64,000 nt of DNA, from the NCBI RefSeq assembly GCF_947387555.1, contig NZ_CANDNZ010000002.1, positions 496,001 through 560,000 of the forward strand, in the 5' to 3' direction. The notes under the pieces were generated by a model. It was not told the origin of the DNA, made no database searches, and saw nothing but the letters and a program-made list of their open reading frames with translations. Every line of letters starts with the position of its first letter. Position 1 is the stretch's first letter. Origin of the DNA: Thalassomonas sp. RHCl1. Its GTDB lineage: Bacteria > Pseudomonadota > Gammaproteobacteria > Enterobacterales > Alteromonadaceae. A program made the position numbers and the translations under genes. Shown piece by piece: positions 8,587-17,598 of the stretch.

Positions 8587-9993
8587 ATGATTAGAAGACA
8601 TAATAGGCAGAGACTAAATTTCAAAACGTACAGAGCAAAAAAAAAGAAGATGGAAGAAAAGCAAGGTAATGCTGTACAAGTTTCAAAAACATCGGCCTTT
8701 ATTTTTGCTATGCAGGATACCTTAAAAAAATGTCTGCATTTACCTTCTTGTGATAATTATCAATGGCTTTGGGAAAAAATAAAGTACACCTGGCAATATG
8801 CCGCCAAATTGCTGGCCGTGATGGCCGCTTTATTAGTGCTGATATCCAGTGCCAAAGGCATTTTTCAAGAAAATTATACAATTGTACCTTTCGAAGTACC
8901 TCTAGTGTTTAGTGATTCAGGTATCAATGGTAATGTTGTTGTTTGGAACTTAAGTGATAATATTTCAGCCCTGCAAAAAAGCGGCTGGAGTGTCAGGGGG
9001 CTTCATATTCAGAGCGACGCCGACAACACAATAGATAAAGATATCGTGCTGTTTGGTGTTTCATTTAATACTGTTAAATCATTGATCCGCCATGGTTTGG
9101 GGATCAGTGATAAATCTATCTCTGGATCTTTGGTTTATCAACAGGACAGACTATTGCTTAGATTAGCGGTCAGCGGCAATGATACCATTATGATTGTTAA
9201 AAATATCAATGATTTTAAAGACAGTTATGAAGCCTACGAAGCATTAATGAGAACTGCTGCTCAGGAGCTGCTGAGCGTGATCGATCCTTTTGTACTGGCC
9301 AGTCATTTCTGGGCTGAAAAACAGACAGGTAAAAGTCTGAAGATCATTAAACAGATGGTCAAGGATAACAGCAGTTCAGCGGATTCGGCCTATTTGATCT
9401 GGGGAAAAATATTGGCTGAGCAAGAAGACCCACAAGGTGCAATTGCCAAATTCAAAGCCTCGGTGGAATTTAACCCCGATCAATACCTGGCATGGACAAA
9501 TTGGGCGACAATGCTATATAGAAATGGAAAATATCAGGAGGCGATGAAAAAATGTCAAAAGGCTTTGTCGATAGAACCCCAAATGTGGGAAGCCGCTTAT
9601 TTATGGGCTAAGGCCTTATCAAAGGTAGGACGTCATAAAGAGGCCATTACACTTTTTCAACGTGCCATTGACATTAATGCCAAAGAAGAGCTGGCCTATA
9701 ATGAAATAAGTTATGAATTTCAGGCGCTGGGTGATATAAAAAGTGCTATAGATTTGCTGTTGCAGGGTATTCGTCAGGTTCCTAATAACGGGCTTCTGCA
9801 CGCCACTTTGGCAGAAATGTATTGGTCAGATAATGACAAGAAATCGGCATTTGAATCGCTTACCAGGGCCACTGAGTTGGGGTTTGATATTAGTCCATAT
9901 ATTGAGAGTGAGCCTTATCATTCTTTTCATATAAAAGAGGAGAGCTTTGTTGCCGACTCCCCTCAATCCTCTTCCTTAATTATTAATCAATGA
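8587..9993 (+). CDS. Membrane-anchored tetratricopeptide-repeat protein
   Basis: A 468-residue protein with a basic, lysine-rich N-terminus (RAKKKKMEEK, residues 16-25), one membrane segment at about residues 72-92 (AAKLLAVMAALLVLISS), a globular domain at about 95-265, and at least four TPR units from about 265 to 440 (for example AYLIWGKILAEQEDPQGAIA and AWTNWATMLYRNGKYQEAM). The topology suggests a cytoplasmic N-terminus and an exported TPR domain used for protein contacts. ATG at 8587 follows a good AGGAG site. It converges on the next gene with only 13 bases between stop codons. No catalytic motif was seen and the partner is unknown. Confidence 0.8.
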   Translation: MIRRHNRQRLNFKTYRAKKKKMEEKQGNAVQVSKTSAFIFAMQDTLKKCLHLPSCDNYQWLWEKIKYTWQYAAKLLAVMAALLVLISSAKGIFQENYTIVPFEVPLVFSDSGINGNVVVWNLSDNISALQKSGWSVRGLHIQSDADNTIDKDIVLFGVSFNTVKSLIRHGLGISDKSISGSLVYQQDRLLLRLAVSGNDTIMIVKNINDFKDSYEAYEALMRTAAQELLSVIDPFVLASHFWAEKQTGKSLKIIKQMVKDNSSSADSAYLIWGKILAEQEDPQGAIAKFKASVEFNPDQYLAWTNWATMLYRNGKYQEAMKKCQKALSIEPQMWEAAYLWAKALSKVGRHKEAITLFQRAIDINAKEELAYNEISYEFQALGDIKSAIDLLLQGIRQVPNNGLLHATLAEMYWSDNDKKSAFESLTRATELGFDISPYIESEPYHSFHIKEESFVADSPQSSSLIINQ

Positions 9994-10006
9994 CATTTTC
10001 AGGGGA

Positions 10007-10543
10007 CTATTTCACCACTAATCTTGTTTTTTCAACATGTGGATCCCCAAAAGAGTAGGCTATCGCTAATCTGCCAGTATTTTTATCCAGTATTGGTTTT
10101 GCAGAACTTTGGGGCTGATATTCCATTGTTAAGTAATAGGCTCTTTCTTCTGCTTTTTGGTTATTTCGCGAGAGTAACTCAGTGCTAAACTTAGCATTGA
10201 TAAATATATCATTGGTGTTGGGCGTTGAGTCTAACAAAGAAATCCCGTATACATAACCTTTCGGGTATTTAGGACCGTTAGTTTTCAAGTTCTTTTCAAT
10301 CGAGCTTGTTGGATCAGTTTCACCTTTCGTATATGCCTGAGCCCCAACAGCCAGGCCAAAATAGGTAGAGAGTGATGGGCCATCGTATGTACCAAAATTA
10401 ACAGTTATATTAACTTTATCGCCTCTAGCCAATTCATGATTATTCTCACCAATATTAGGCTGCCAAGGTGACCATATCACTGACGTGGGTTTATTTATAC
10501 CGACTTTTGTTGCATCTAAGATAACTGTAAATGTTCTTGTCAT
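10007..10543 (-). CDS. Unknown 178-residue protein
   Basis: No family recognised. The start at 10543 is preferred to an upstream in-frame codon at 10618 because CAGGAGA lies seven bases before this ATG. The protein begins MTRTFTVILD and contains alternating polar and hydrophobic stretches (KVNITVNFGTYDG, STYFGLAVGAQAY, AYYLTMEYQ) that suggest an all-beta fold. There is no signal peptide or membrane segment. It lies alone between convergent and co-directional neighbours. Confidence 0.7.
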   Translation of the reverse strand: MTRTFTVILDATKVGINKPTSVIWSPWQPNIGENNHELARGDKVNITVNFGTYDGPSLSTYFGLAVGAQAYTKGETDPTSSIEKNLKTNGPKYPKGYVYGISLLDSTPNTNDIFINAKFSTELLSRNNQKAEERAYYLTMEYQPQSSAKPILDKNTGRLAIAYSFGDPHVEKTRLVVK

Positions 10544-10742
10544 TGTCTTTCTCCTGAGGAAATTGTGCTTGATATATTTGAACCAAACTAACCAGAAGAT
10601 AGTTTGGTACCAAGGCAAGAGGAGTTAACTTAATAGAAGCAATTCTTTTGCATTCGCTTATCCGTTTTTTTAACGTAATGAGTGTAGTAGAAAGGGAGAA
10701 AAAGACAAATATGATTAACTAGGCCACTGAGCAGCTAAAAAA

Positions 10743-11882
10743 TTACAGGGATCGCAGTTTTTTGGCTGCTTCAACTAGTGTTTTATCTTCTTTGGCAAAG
10801 CATAAACGGATCACTTTATCGTTAGGTGCGTTTTGATAAAATACACTTAGCGGTATAGCCGCTACGCCCACTTCCTTGACCAGGTATTCGCAAAACGCCA
10901 TATCGTCCAGCTGAGAAACCCTGGAATAATCCAGCAGTAAAAAGTAAGTACCTTCACTGGGTAAAATGGTGAAGCGGCTGTCTTGCAGGGCGTTGACTAA
11001 CACATCACGCTTTTGTTGATAAAAGGGGGATAATTCATCAACATGTTCTCCTTGCTCCGCTAACATATCCGCCAGTGCCAGTTGTGCCGGGGTAAAGCTG
11101 GAGAAGGTGACATACTGATGAATCTTCCTAAATTCAGCGCTAAGCAGTTTCGGGGCGATGCAATAACCCATTTTCCAGCCGGTGCAATGGAAGGTTTTAC
11201 CGAAGCTGGAGATGACAAAAGCACGGGCAAAGAGTTCGGCATCGTTTAATACGCTGATATGGGGAGTCTCATCAAAGGCGATGTGTTCGTATACTTCATC
11301 GCTGATCAGCAAGAGGTCATGTCTGATCAGCAGGGTTTTTAATGCTTTAAAGTCACTTGCTTTTAGCGTTTTAGCACTGGGATTATGGGGACTGTTGATG
11401 ATAATCGCCCGGGTTTTATCGTTGATGGCTTCTGCGACTTGCTGCCAGTTGACGGCATAATCCGGCGCCTGCAGGGCAATATGTACCGCGCGGCCACCGG
11501 CCAGTTCTATTGCCGGTTCATAGGAGTCATAAGCGGGATCAAAGATGATGATTTCATCGCCGGGGCGGGTGATGGCCTGAATGGCGACAAATAAGGCTTC
11601 TGTTGCCCCCGAGGTCACGGTGACGGTATCGGCTGCTTCGATATCCAGCTCATATTTACGTTTTACCAGGGCTGCAATTTGTTTTTGCAGTGGGGCAATG
11701 CCGCTGGAGGGAGAGTACTGATTAAATCCCTGCTCGCTATAATGGGCCAGGCGCTGTTTTAACAGGGCGGGGGCATCAAATTCGGGAAAGCCCTGGGATA
11801 AGTTAAGGGCGTTATGCTGATTTGCCAATCCTGTCATATGGGTAAAGATGCTGGTGCCAAGGTGAGGCAGTTTACTTTCCAC
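10743..11882 (-). CDS. ybdL: PLP-dependent methionine-type aminotransferase (YbdL-like)
   Basis: A 379-residue class I/II aminotransferase closely resembling E. coli YbdL, which transaminates methionine and aromatic or branched 2-oxoacids. Seen directly: the N-terminal SKLPHLGTSIFTHM, LSQGFPEFD, the cofactor-binding TSGATEAL (90-97), FDPAYDSYEPAI, SPHNPSAKT (164-172), SDEVYEH (194-200, with D195 and Y198), and SSFGKTFHCTGWKMGY with K229 as the Schiff-base lysine. Length and motif order are normal. A degraded partial copy of a similar gene lies about 3 kb away at 8409-8519. Substrate preference is inferred from family similarity. Confidence 0.92.
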   Translation of the reverse strand: MESKLPHLGTSIFTHMTGLANQHNALNLSQGFPEFDAPALLKQRLAHYSEQGFNQYSPSSGIAPLQKQIAALVKRKYELDIEAADTVTVTSGATEALFVAIQAITRPGDEIIIFDPAYDSYEPAIELAGGRAVHIALQAPDYAVNWQQVAEAINDKTRAIIINSPHNPSAKTLKASDFKALKTLLIRHDLLLISDEVYEHIAFDETPHISVLNDAELFARAFVISSFGKTFHCTGWKMGYCIAPKLLSAEFRKIHQYVTFSSFTPAQLALADMLAEQGEHVDELSPFYQQKRDVLVNALQDSRFTILPSEGTYFLLLDYSRVSQLDDMAFCEYLVKEVGVAAIPLSVFYQNAPNDKVIRLCFAKEDKTLVEAAKKLRSL

Positions 11883-12182
11883 TGTGCAGTTCCTTTTATT
11901 TTGTTGTCAAGCTAACCGCGTATGTTATGGGGAAAGCGGCCGCCGCAAATTTTATGGTGCCCTTTAAGGTAGCACAGCAAACTTATCGATACCGTAAAAA
12001 TCTAACAAGCGATGTAAGAAATACCGAAAAATCATAAGCGTAAATCAGCTTTACAGCTTCTGGCGTTAGGGGACTCGGCCTGAGTTTTATACTTTATTTT
12101 ATCCACTTCATTTTCGTTTCACACTCATTTCACATTCGCCTCTTTAAGCTGGGCTTATCATAGTTAATAACAGGTCTGAGCC
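11883..12182. other. Divergent promoter region between the aminotransferase and the ABC transporter
   Basis: Exactly 300 bases. It contains the TTTCACA direct-repeat site listed separately and a TATCAT -10-like element at 12156-12161 ahead of the ABC genes. Nothing else stood out. Confidence 0.5.
12117..12134 (+). promoter_or_regulatory. Candidate response-regulator site TTTCACA-N4-TTTCACA upstream of the ABC operon
   Basis: Two identical heptamers at 12117-12123 and 12128-12134 are spaced by 11 bases start to start. OmpR-family regulators bind such head-to-tail repeats one helical turn apart. The same arrangement occurs at 15585-15602 before the DJ-1 gene, and an OmpR-type regulator gene lies downstream. 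Confidence 0.6.
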
Positions 12183-12869
12183 ATGTCCAGCTATATTGAA
12201 TTAAAAAATGTCAGTCAATCGTTTCACGTAAACGAGTCAAAAGTCACCTTATTCCAGGAGCTTAATTTATCCATTTGCCAGGGGCAATCTTATGCGATCA
12301 CCGGGCCTTCGGGGGCCGGTAAGTCGAGTTTACTGATGTTAATGTCGGGGTTGGAAAGTCCCACCAGCGGGCAAGGTGTTTATGTTAAAGGGGAGCAAAG
12401 GAAAAGCCTGGATTTTTTAAGGCCAGATATCGGCTTTATCTTTCAGCAGTTTCACTTGTTGCCGGAATTAACGGCAGTGAATAATGTTGCACTGCCGCTT
12501 AAGCTAAGAGGTGATAAAGAGGCAGAAGATAAAGCCAGGCTTTGGCTGAACAAAGTGGGGCTGACACATAGGATTAACCACAAACCAAGTGAACTCAGCG
12601 GCGGTGAACAGCAAAGGGTAGCGATAGCACGGGCACTGGTTTTTGAACCCCGCTTTATTTTTGCCGATGAACCCACGGGCAATTTAGACCAACAAAGTGC
12701 CACCGAAATTGCCGATATCCTGTTTAGCTGCTGCCGGGAAAATAATGCCGGTTTGGTCGTGGTTACCCATAGCGAGGAGCTGGCGAATCGTGCTGAGCAT
12801 ATATTTTCATTATCGGGTGGGAAAATCAAAGCGCAGGTAAACGATGTGCTTAAGGCGGTGTCATGTTAG
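12183..12869 (+). CDS. ABC transporter ATP-binding protein (LolD/MacB-like)
   Basis: A 228-residue ATPase subunit. Walker A GPSGAGKS is at 41-48, the Q-loop glutamine is in FIFQQFHLLPELTAVNN (near 88), the signature LSGGEQQR is at 138-145, Walker B FIFADEP is at 158-164, followed by TGNLD and the switch histidine in VVVTHS. The QQFHLLPELTAVNNVALP stretch is typical of the lipoprotein-release/macrolide-export subgroup. It overlaps the downstream permease gene by seven bases, so they form one transporter. A site for an OmpR-type regulator lies about 50 bases before the start. Confidence 0.93.
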   Translation: MSSYIELKNVSQSFHVNESKVTLFQELNLSICQGQSYAITGPSGAGKSSLLMLMSGLESPTSGQGVYVKGEQRKSLDFLRPDIGFIFQQFHLLPELTAVNNVALPLKLRGDKEAEDKARLWLNKVGLTHRINHKPSELSGGEQQRVAIARALVFEPRFIFADEPTGNLDQQSATEIADILFSCCRENNAGLVVVTHSEELANRAEHIFSLSGGKIKAQVNDVLKAVSC

Positions 12870-15514
12870 GACATCAGTTAACTAAGCAATCTAACCAGCC
12901 TTTACTTCATCTTTATATAAGCAATATGAAACTTGCCTGGCACTTTTTTAAACAAGAATATCAACATAGCCATCAACGGTTATTGCGCTGGACCCAGGGT
13001 GTACTCTTGCTATTTATTGTTACCTTAGGTCAATCAAGCGAAAGTATACAGCACTACCTGAACAATAATTTACAGGGCTTGCTGGGCGCTGATGCGGTGA
13101 TCAGTCAGCAACAGCCGTTAACGGCAAAACAGCAAGCTGCTGTGTCTGAATTAACCGATGATATAGTGGTTACCCAACAAATTAAAACGACTTTGACCCA
13201 CAAAGGGCAATGGCAACAAGTCACCTTAAAAGCGGTAGATGAACAATATCCGTTGCAGGGACAGCTGTTAACTTCTCAAAGTCTGTTTGCGGGTGCTGAG
13301 CCGGGTAAAGGCTTGGCTAATACGGCGCAGGCTCATGGCCAGGCCACAGCTTCAGGTCCCAAACCGGGCGAAATCTGGGCGGATGCCAGGTTATTTGCCA
13401 GTTTATCCCTCAATATTGGCGATGTTATTCAGGTAGCTGAACAACGTTTTGAGGTTTCACGAGTATTACATCATGAACCCGACAGATTGATGGAAGGGCA
13501 TAATGTTGATATGCGCGCCATGATCCATGTCCGGGATATGGAGACACTAGGCTTTTCAGCTGATCTTATTCACTATCGCTATCTTATTGGCGCCAGTACC
13601 GGGCAAATCAATAGTTTGATCAAATGGCAGCAGCAAGCTATACCGGCTGCGCAAATGCACCATAAACAAGGGGCGCATCCGCTGGCACTGTTCTGGCAGC
13701 GAACAGAAAACTTCCTCGGGCTGGCATCCATCATCTTGTTTTTTATGGCGGCTATTGCCATTGACCAGCTGGCGCAAGTGCATATGAAAAAAGATCAATA
13801 TTTTTCAGCGGTATGTATGAGCCTTGGCGTTACCAAGGCGACCGGTATCCAGGTATCATTTTTTAAATGGCTGATGGGGATAGTGTGTCTGTTACCTGCG
13901 GTTTTACTGTTCTCTACCGCCTTTCACTATTTCATTATTCACTGGTTAAGTGAAACCTTTATCGATTTAAGCTGGCAGTGGCATTTGTGGCCGGCGCTAA
14001 AGTCCATTGGTTTTGTGATCTTTGTTTTTGCCGTCTTTCATGCGCCGGTTTGGGTTTCTCTGCGCACCAGCTCTGTTGCCCGCTTGTTTACCGGCAATAA
14101 CAAGGGGGTGAGTCATTGGGTGAGCAAAGTGAGCAGTATCCTGGTGTTGGTAGCTGTGGTGACCACCTATTCAGATAATGGCCTGTTAACCTTGATGTTA
14201 GTCACTGCCATCGCACTCACTATTCTTTTAATGATATTCATGAGTTGGGGGGCGTTAACCCTTGGGGAAAAATCTACCAAGCGTTTTTCCGGCTTGATCC
14301 CTTTTACCCTGTTTATGATGAAACAGCGGCTGATCAGTAAAAGTACACAAATACTAGGGGTGGGGTTATGTGCTTTTCTACTCTTGTTCACCCTGATGTT
14401 GCTTAAAGATCTCGGCGCTACCATGACCAAATATCAAAGACAGCATGATGGCAATGTGATGGTGTCGCAGGCAAGCGAGCAGCAGCTTGATTATATTGAG
14501 CACTGGGCAGCGGAGCAGGGGGTAAAGATCCGTCAGGCCAAACCTTATATGTACGCCAAACTGCTTGAGGTTAACGGCCAGAGCCTTGCTGAATTTAGCC
14601 AAAAACCCAGTGACAGCCTGGCAACCTTTAATCGGCCGATACGTTTGCACTGGAACGAGACGCTGCCACAAAATAATGAAGTGGTTGAAGGCCGCTATTG
14701 GCAAAAAGAGGGGGATAAACAGCGGCAAAAAGAGGGGGATAAACAGCGGCAAAAAGAGGGGAACAAGCAGGGGCAACAACAGGATAACAGCCAGCACTGG
14801 CAGCAAGTTTCTGTTGAGCAGGAAGTGATGACAGATTTGGGCTTGGATATAGGTGACAAATTAACATTTTTCATCGGCCAGCAAAGTTTTACCTTTAACA
14901 TCAGCGCCAGCCATGTTTTTAAACCCGGTGCCGGCTCGATTACCTTTTGGGTACAAATGCCGCAAGCTGGCGTGGCACATATTCAAGCGCCCCGTTACAG
15001 CATGGCGAGTTTAGAGCTTGAAGCACAGCAATGGTCATTATTGCCGGCCCTTTGGCAAAAATTTCCAACACTGCGTATGGTGTCGTTAAAAGAACTGACC
15101 GAACGTTTTGACGTCATTTTAGCGATGATCACTAAAGTGATCAGCGGCTTTTCCCTGATGATCGTCTTACTTGCCACGGTGGTTATTTTGGCCTCTATCA
15201 GTGCCCTTGAAGGCAAAGAAAAGAAAAAGAACAGTATTATCATGAGCTTTGGATTTTCGAAAACGACCTGTTTGCACTTGAATATTATCGAATGGCTGGT
15301 AACGGCACTGATCACCGCAACAGGTGCGATTGCCGGCACTTATATTGCGGGCTTGTTGATTTATCAATCGCAATTTTCTTTAACTTACCAGCCTAATTTT
15401 ATCTGGCTGCTGGCTGCCTTGTCGGCCATTTTATTACTGGTGGCGGCACTTGGGGTATATGCCAGCAGGAGGAACCTGCAAAGCTCTGTCAGGCAGTTAA
15501 TGGCCGAGGGCTAA
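12863..15514 (+). CDS. FtsX-like ABC transporter permease (YbbP-like)
   Basis: An 883-residue permease with a first membrane helix near residue 45, a large periplasmic domain (about 65-285), a cluster of helices at about 290-530, a second extracytoplasmic domain (about 535-745) and three C-terminal helices (about 750-875). This doubled FtsX arrangement matches the YbbA/YbbP type of mechanotransmission or lipoprotein/hydrophobic-compound transporter. The second periplasmic domain carries a tandem QKEGDKQR repeat encoded at 14701-14772, which looks like a recent insertion by slippage. The start at 12863 overlaps the ATPase gene; an internal ATG further down is possible. Confidence 0.88.
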   Translation: MLGHQLTKQSNQPLLHLYISNMKLAWHFFKQEYQHSHQRLLRWTQGVLLLFIVTLGQSSESIQHYLNNNLQGLLGADAVISQQQPLTAKQQAAVSELTDDIVVTQQIKTTLTHKGQWQQVTLKAVDEQYPLQGQLLTSQSLFAGAEPGKGLANTAQAHGQATASGPKPGEIWADARLFASLSLNIGDVIQVAEQRFEVSRVLHHEPDRLMEGHNVDMRAMIHVRDMETLGFSADLIHYRYLIGASTGQINSLIKWQQQAIPAAQMHHKQGAHPLALFWQRTENFLGLASIILFFMAAIAIDQLAQVHMKKDQYFSAVCMSLGVTKATGIQVSFFKWLMGIVCLLPAVLLFSTAFHYFIIHWLSETFIDLSWQWHLWPALKSIGFVIFVFAVFHAPVWVSLRTSSVARLFTGNNKGVSHWVSKVSSILVLVAVVTTYSDNGLLTLMLVTAIALTILLMIFMSWGALTLGEKSTKRFSGLIPFTLFMMKQRLISKSTQILGVGLCAFLLLFTLMLLKDLGATMTKYQRQHDGNVMVSQASEQQLDYIEHWAAEQGVKIRQAKPYMYAKLLEVNGQSLAEFSQKPSDSLATFNRPIRLHWNETLPQNNEVVEGRYWQKEGDKQRQKEGDKQRQKEGNKQGQQQDNSQHWQQVSVEQEVMTDLGLDIGDKLTFFIGQQSFTFNISASHVFKPGAGSITFWVQMPQAGVAHIQAPRYSMASLELEAQQWSLLPALWQKFPTLRMVSLKELTERFDVILAMITKVISGFSLMIVLLATVVILASISALEGKEKKKNSIIMSFGFSKTTCLHLNIIEWLVTALITATGAIAGTYIAGLLIYQSQFSLTYQPNFIWLLAALSAILLLVAALGVYASRRNLQSSVRQLMAEG
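14701..14772 (+). repeat. Three copies of a 24-bp in-frame tandem repeat
   Basis: Units begin at 14701, 14725 and 14749 (GCAAAAAGAGGGGGATAAAC core). The first two are identical; the third has diverged slightly. The repeat adds eight residues (QKEGDKQR) per copy within the permease's periplasmic domain, so length variation would keep the frame. Confidence 0.9.
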
Positions 15515-15584
15515 GGTTTGCGGCTATCGCATGGCAAATGTTTTGGGGAATTTTTCTTGAAAAAAGGCTGACAAATAAAACCGA

Positions 15585-15602
15585 TTTCACATTTGTTTCA
15601 CG
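15585..15602 (+). promoter_or_regulatory. Candidate response-regulator site TTTCACA-N4-TTTCACG upstream of the DJ-1 gene
   Basis: Two heptamers at 15585-15591 and 15596-15602, 11 bases apart, nearly identical to the pair upstream of the ABC operon at 12117-12134. It lies 43 bases before the chosen start of the DJ-1/PfpI gene. Confidence 0.6.
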
Positions 15603-15644
15603 CCGGGTTTGTCATGCTGTAGCCAGTTCTTAGGAGGAGTGAAG

Positions 15645-16799
15645 ATGAATTATTTAAAAAAGATGAAATATCAACAAGAGCATATGATGACCTTATTGGC
15701 TTTATTATTTACCTTAGTCATGGTTGTCTCGGCGCAGGCAAGTGCGGCAGTGAAGAAAAAAGTCGTCATGGTGGTCAGCGGTTATGGCCAGGAGCAAGGG
15801 AAAAAGGCGCCCGGCTATGAATTTGAAGAGTTTGCCAAAGCCTATGCCGTTTTTAGAGCCAACGGCATCACCGTTGATGTTGCCAGCCCGCGCGGCGGTA
15901 AAGTGGAAGCGGATGAATACGACCCTGAAAAGTCATACAATGCCAAGGTATTAGCCGATAAGGCGATAATGGCCAAGCTGGGCAACACATTGGCAAGCGC
16001 ACAACTTGATGCTACAGCTTATGACGCTGTTTTTATTGTCGGCGGCAAAGGGGCAATGTTTGACTTGCCAAAAGATAAAGCGCTTCAAGCCCTTATTGGT
16101 GATATCTATCAACAGCAGGGTACCGTTGCTGCCGTATGTCACGGACCTGCGGCTTTGGTTGACGTAAAACTTAGTGACGGCAGTTACCTGGTGGCCAATA
16201 AAAAGGTCAACAGCTTTACCAATAAAGAAGAAAAACTGTTTGGTAAAAAGTGGCTGAGTAAATTTGACTTTATGCTGGAAGACAAATTAGCCGAGCGCGG
16301 CGCTCAGTTTCAATCGAGCGACATCATGTTAAGCCATGTCGCGGTAGACGGCAGGTTGATCACGGGACAGAACCCGAGTTCGACCGTAGCGGTAGCAACA
16401 GCCTTAGTAAAAAGTCTGGGAGTAACCCCGGTTGCACAAGAGCAGGATATTGAAGATAAAACCCTGGAGCAGGTGGCTAGGTTCTTGGCATCAGATCAGG
16501 CAAATGCTGAGGTTGTGATAAAACATCTGGCAGACAATCAAGACGATTATCATCTTGCCCTGGTCGGTACCTATGGCTTTTATTACTTGAAAACAGCTGA
16601 AACAGATCAGCATTTTGAAAATGCCCTTAGCCTGATGACAGTAGCGCAAAAAGCGATTAACAATCCCATGCTGGACATGCAAATCGCAAAAACGCAACAT
16701 AAGCTGGGCCGTAAAGCTGCTGCCAAAAGCACCTTAAATCAGTTACTGGCAACAAAACCTGATTACAAACCGGCATTAGACATGTTAAAAACCTTATAA
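15645..16799 (+). CDS. Exported DJ-1/PfpI-family protein with C-terminal TPR-like region
   Basis: A 384-residue protein with a signal peptide (residues 1 to about 34, ending SAQASAA). The DJ-1/PfpI glutaminase-like domain spans about 38-265; VCHGPAAL carries the nucleophile-elbow cysteine C165 followed by H166, and GKGAMFD sits at the expected loop. The fold resembles Hsp31/YhbO-type protein deglycase or chaperone members. About 110 C-terminal residues are helical with a TPR-like unit (NPMLDMQIAKTQHKLGRKAA). The start at 15645 follows a very strong TAGGAGGAG site; an in-frame TTG at 15609 is not credible. Export of a DJ-1 domain is uncommon. Shared upstream repeats suggest it is coregulated with the ABC transporter. 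Confidence 0.85.
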   Translation: MNYLKKMKYQQEHMMTLLALLFTLVMVVSAQASAAVKKKVVMVVSGYGQEQGKKAPGYEFEEFAKAYAVFRANGITVDVASPRGGKVEADEYDPEKSYNAKVLADKAIMAKLGNTLASAQLDATAYDAVFIVGGKGAMFDLPKDKALQALIGDIYQQQGTVAAVCHGPAALVDVKLSDGSYLVANKKVNSFTNKEEKLFGKKWLSKFDFMLEDKLAERGAQFQSSDIMLSHVAVDGRLITGQNPSSTVAVATALVKSLGVTPVAQEQDIEDKTLEQVARFLASDQANAEVVIKHLADNQDDYHLALVGTYGFYYLKTAETDQHFENALSLMTVAQKAINNPMLDMQIAKTQHKLGRKAAAKSTLNQLLATKPDYKPALDMLKTL

Positions 16800-16890
16800 G
16801 GTTTTACGGTTTACGTATAAAAAATAAAACAAAAAGAAAATGAAAGGGCTTTGGTTAAGCAATTGAGGTCCGGATTCCCTGGTAACAGCT

Positions 16891-17598
16891 ATGACAAATC
16901 AAACATCACTTTATGTATTATTGGTTGAAGACCAAGTTAATATTGCCCGCAACATTTCAGAATATATGGAAGCAAAAGGGCATGTCTTTGACTTTGCCGC
17001 TCAGGGTCAGCAAGGGCTGGAACTTGCCCTGGAAAACCCCTATGACCTGATCATTCTCGACTTAAATTTACCTGTGATGGACGGTCTTGAGGTGTGTCAG
17101 CAATTGCGTGAAAAATCCAGCCGCCATCTGCCCATTTTAATGCTGACCGCAAGGGACAGCATTGAAGATAAAGTCTCCGGCTTCACCGTAGGGGCTGATG
17201 ATTACTTAACCAAACCCTTCTCATTGCAAGAACTTGAAGTAAGGTGCCTGGCCTTGGCCCGCCGTCATTTATTGCAAAGTGAAAATACCCTGACCATAGG
17301 CCCGGTAAGCCTTGACCGCAAAAGGCAACAGGTAACGCGTAACGGAAAAGTGCTGGATTTGCATGCCATGGGCTATCGTATTTTAACGGTATTGGCCGAA
17401 GCCTACCCGCAGGTGGTCAGCCGCTCTTTATTATCGCAAAAATTATGGGGGGATGCCCCGACAGAATCAGATGCCATGCGCTCCCATATCTATCAACTGC
17501 GTTGTGTCTTGGATAAACCCTTTGATTATCCGGTGTTAAAAACGGTGCACGGTGTTGGTTTTGCTTTGGATGTAAGAGAAGATAAAAATGCCAGCTAA
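16891..17598 (+). CDS. OmpR/QseB-family response regulator
   Basis: A 235-residue DNA-binding regulator. The receiver domain shows the acidic pair ED (13-14), phospho-acceptor D57 in ILDLNLPVMDG, T86 in MLTAR and K108 in DDYLTKPF. The C-terminal winged helix (about 135-230) ends with the typical RSHIYQLRCVLDKP and TVHGVGFAL. It overlaps the kinase gene by 11 bases. The paired TTTCAC repeats upstream of the ABC operon and the DJ-1 gene are the best local candidates for its binding sites (inference). Confidence 0.94.
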   Translation: MTNQTSLYVLLVEDQVNIARNISEYMEAKGHVFDFAAQGQQGLELALENPYDLIILDLNLPVMDGLEVCQQLREKSSRHLPILMLTARDSIEDKVSGFTVGADDYLTKPFSLQELEVRCLALARRHLLQSENTLTIGPVSLDRKRQQVTRNGKVLDLHAMGYRILTVLAEAYPQVVSRSLLSQKLWGDAPTESDAMRSHIYQLRCVLDKPFDYPVLKTVHGVGFALDVREDKNAS

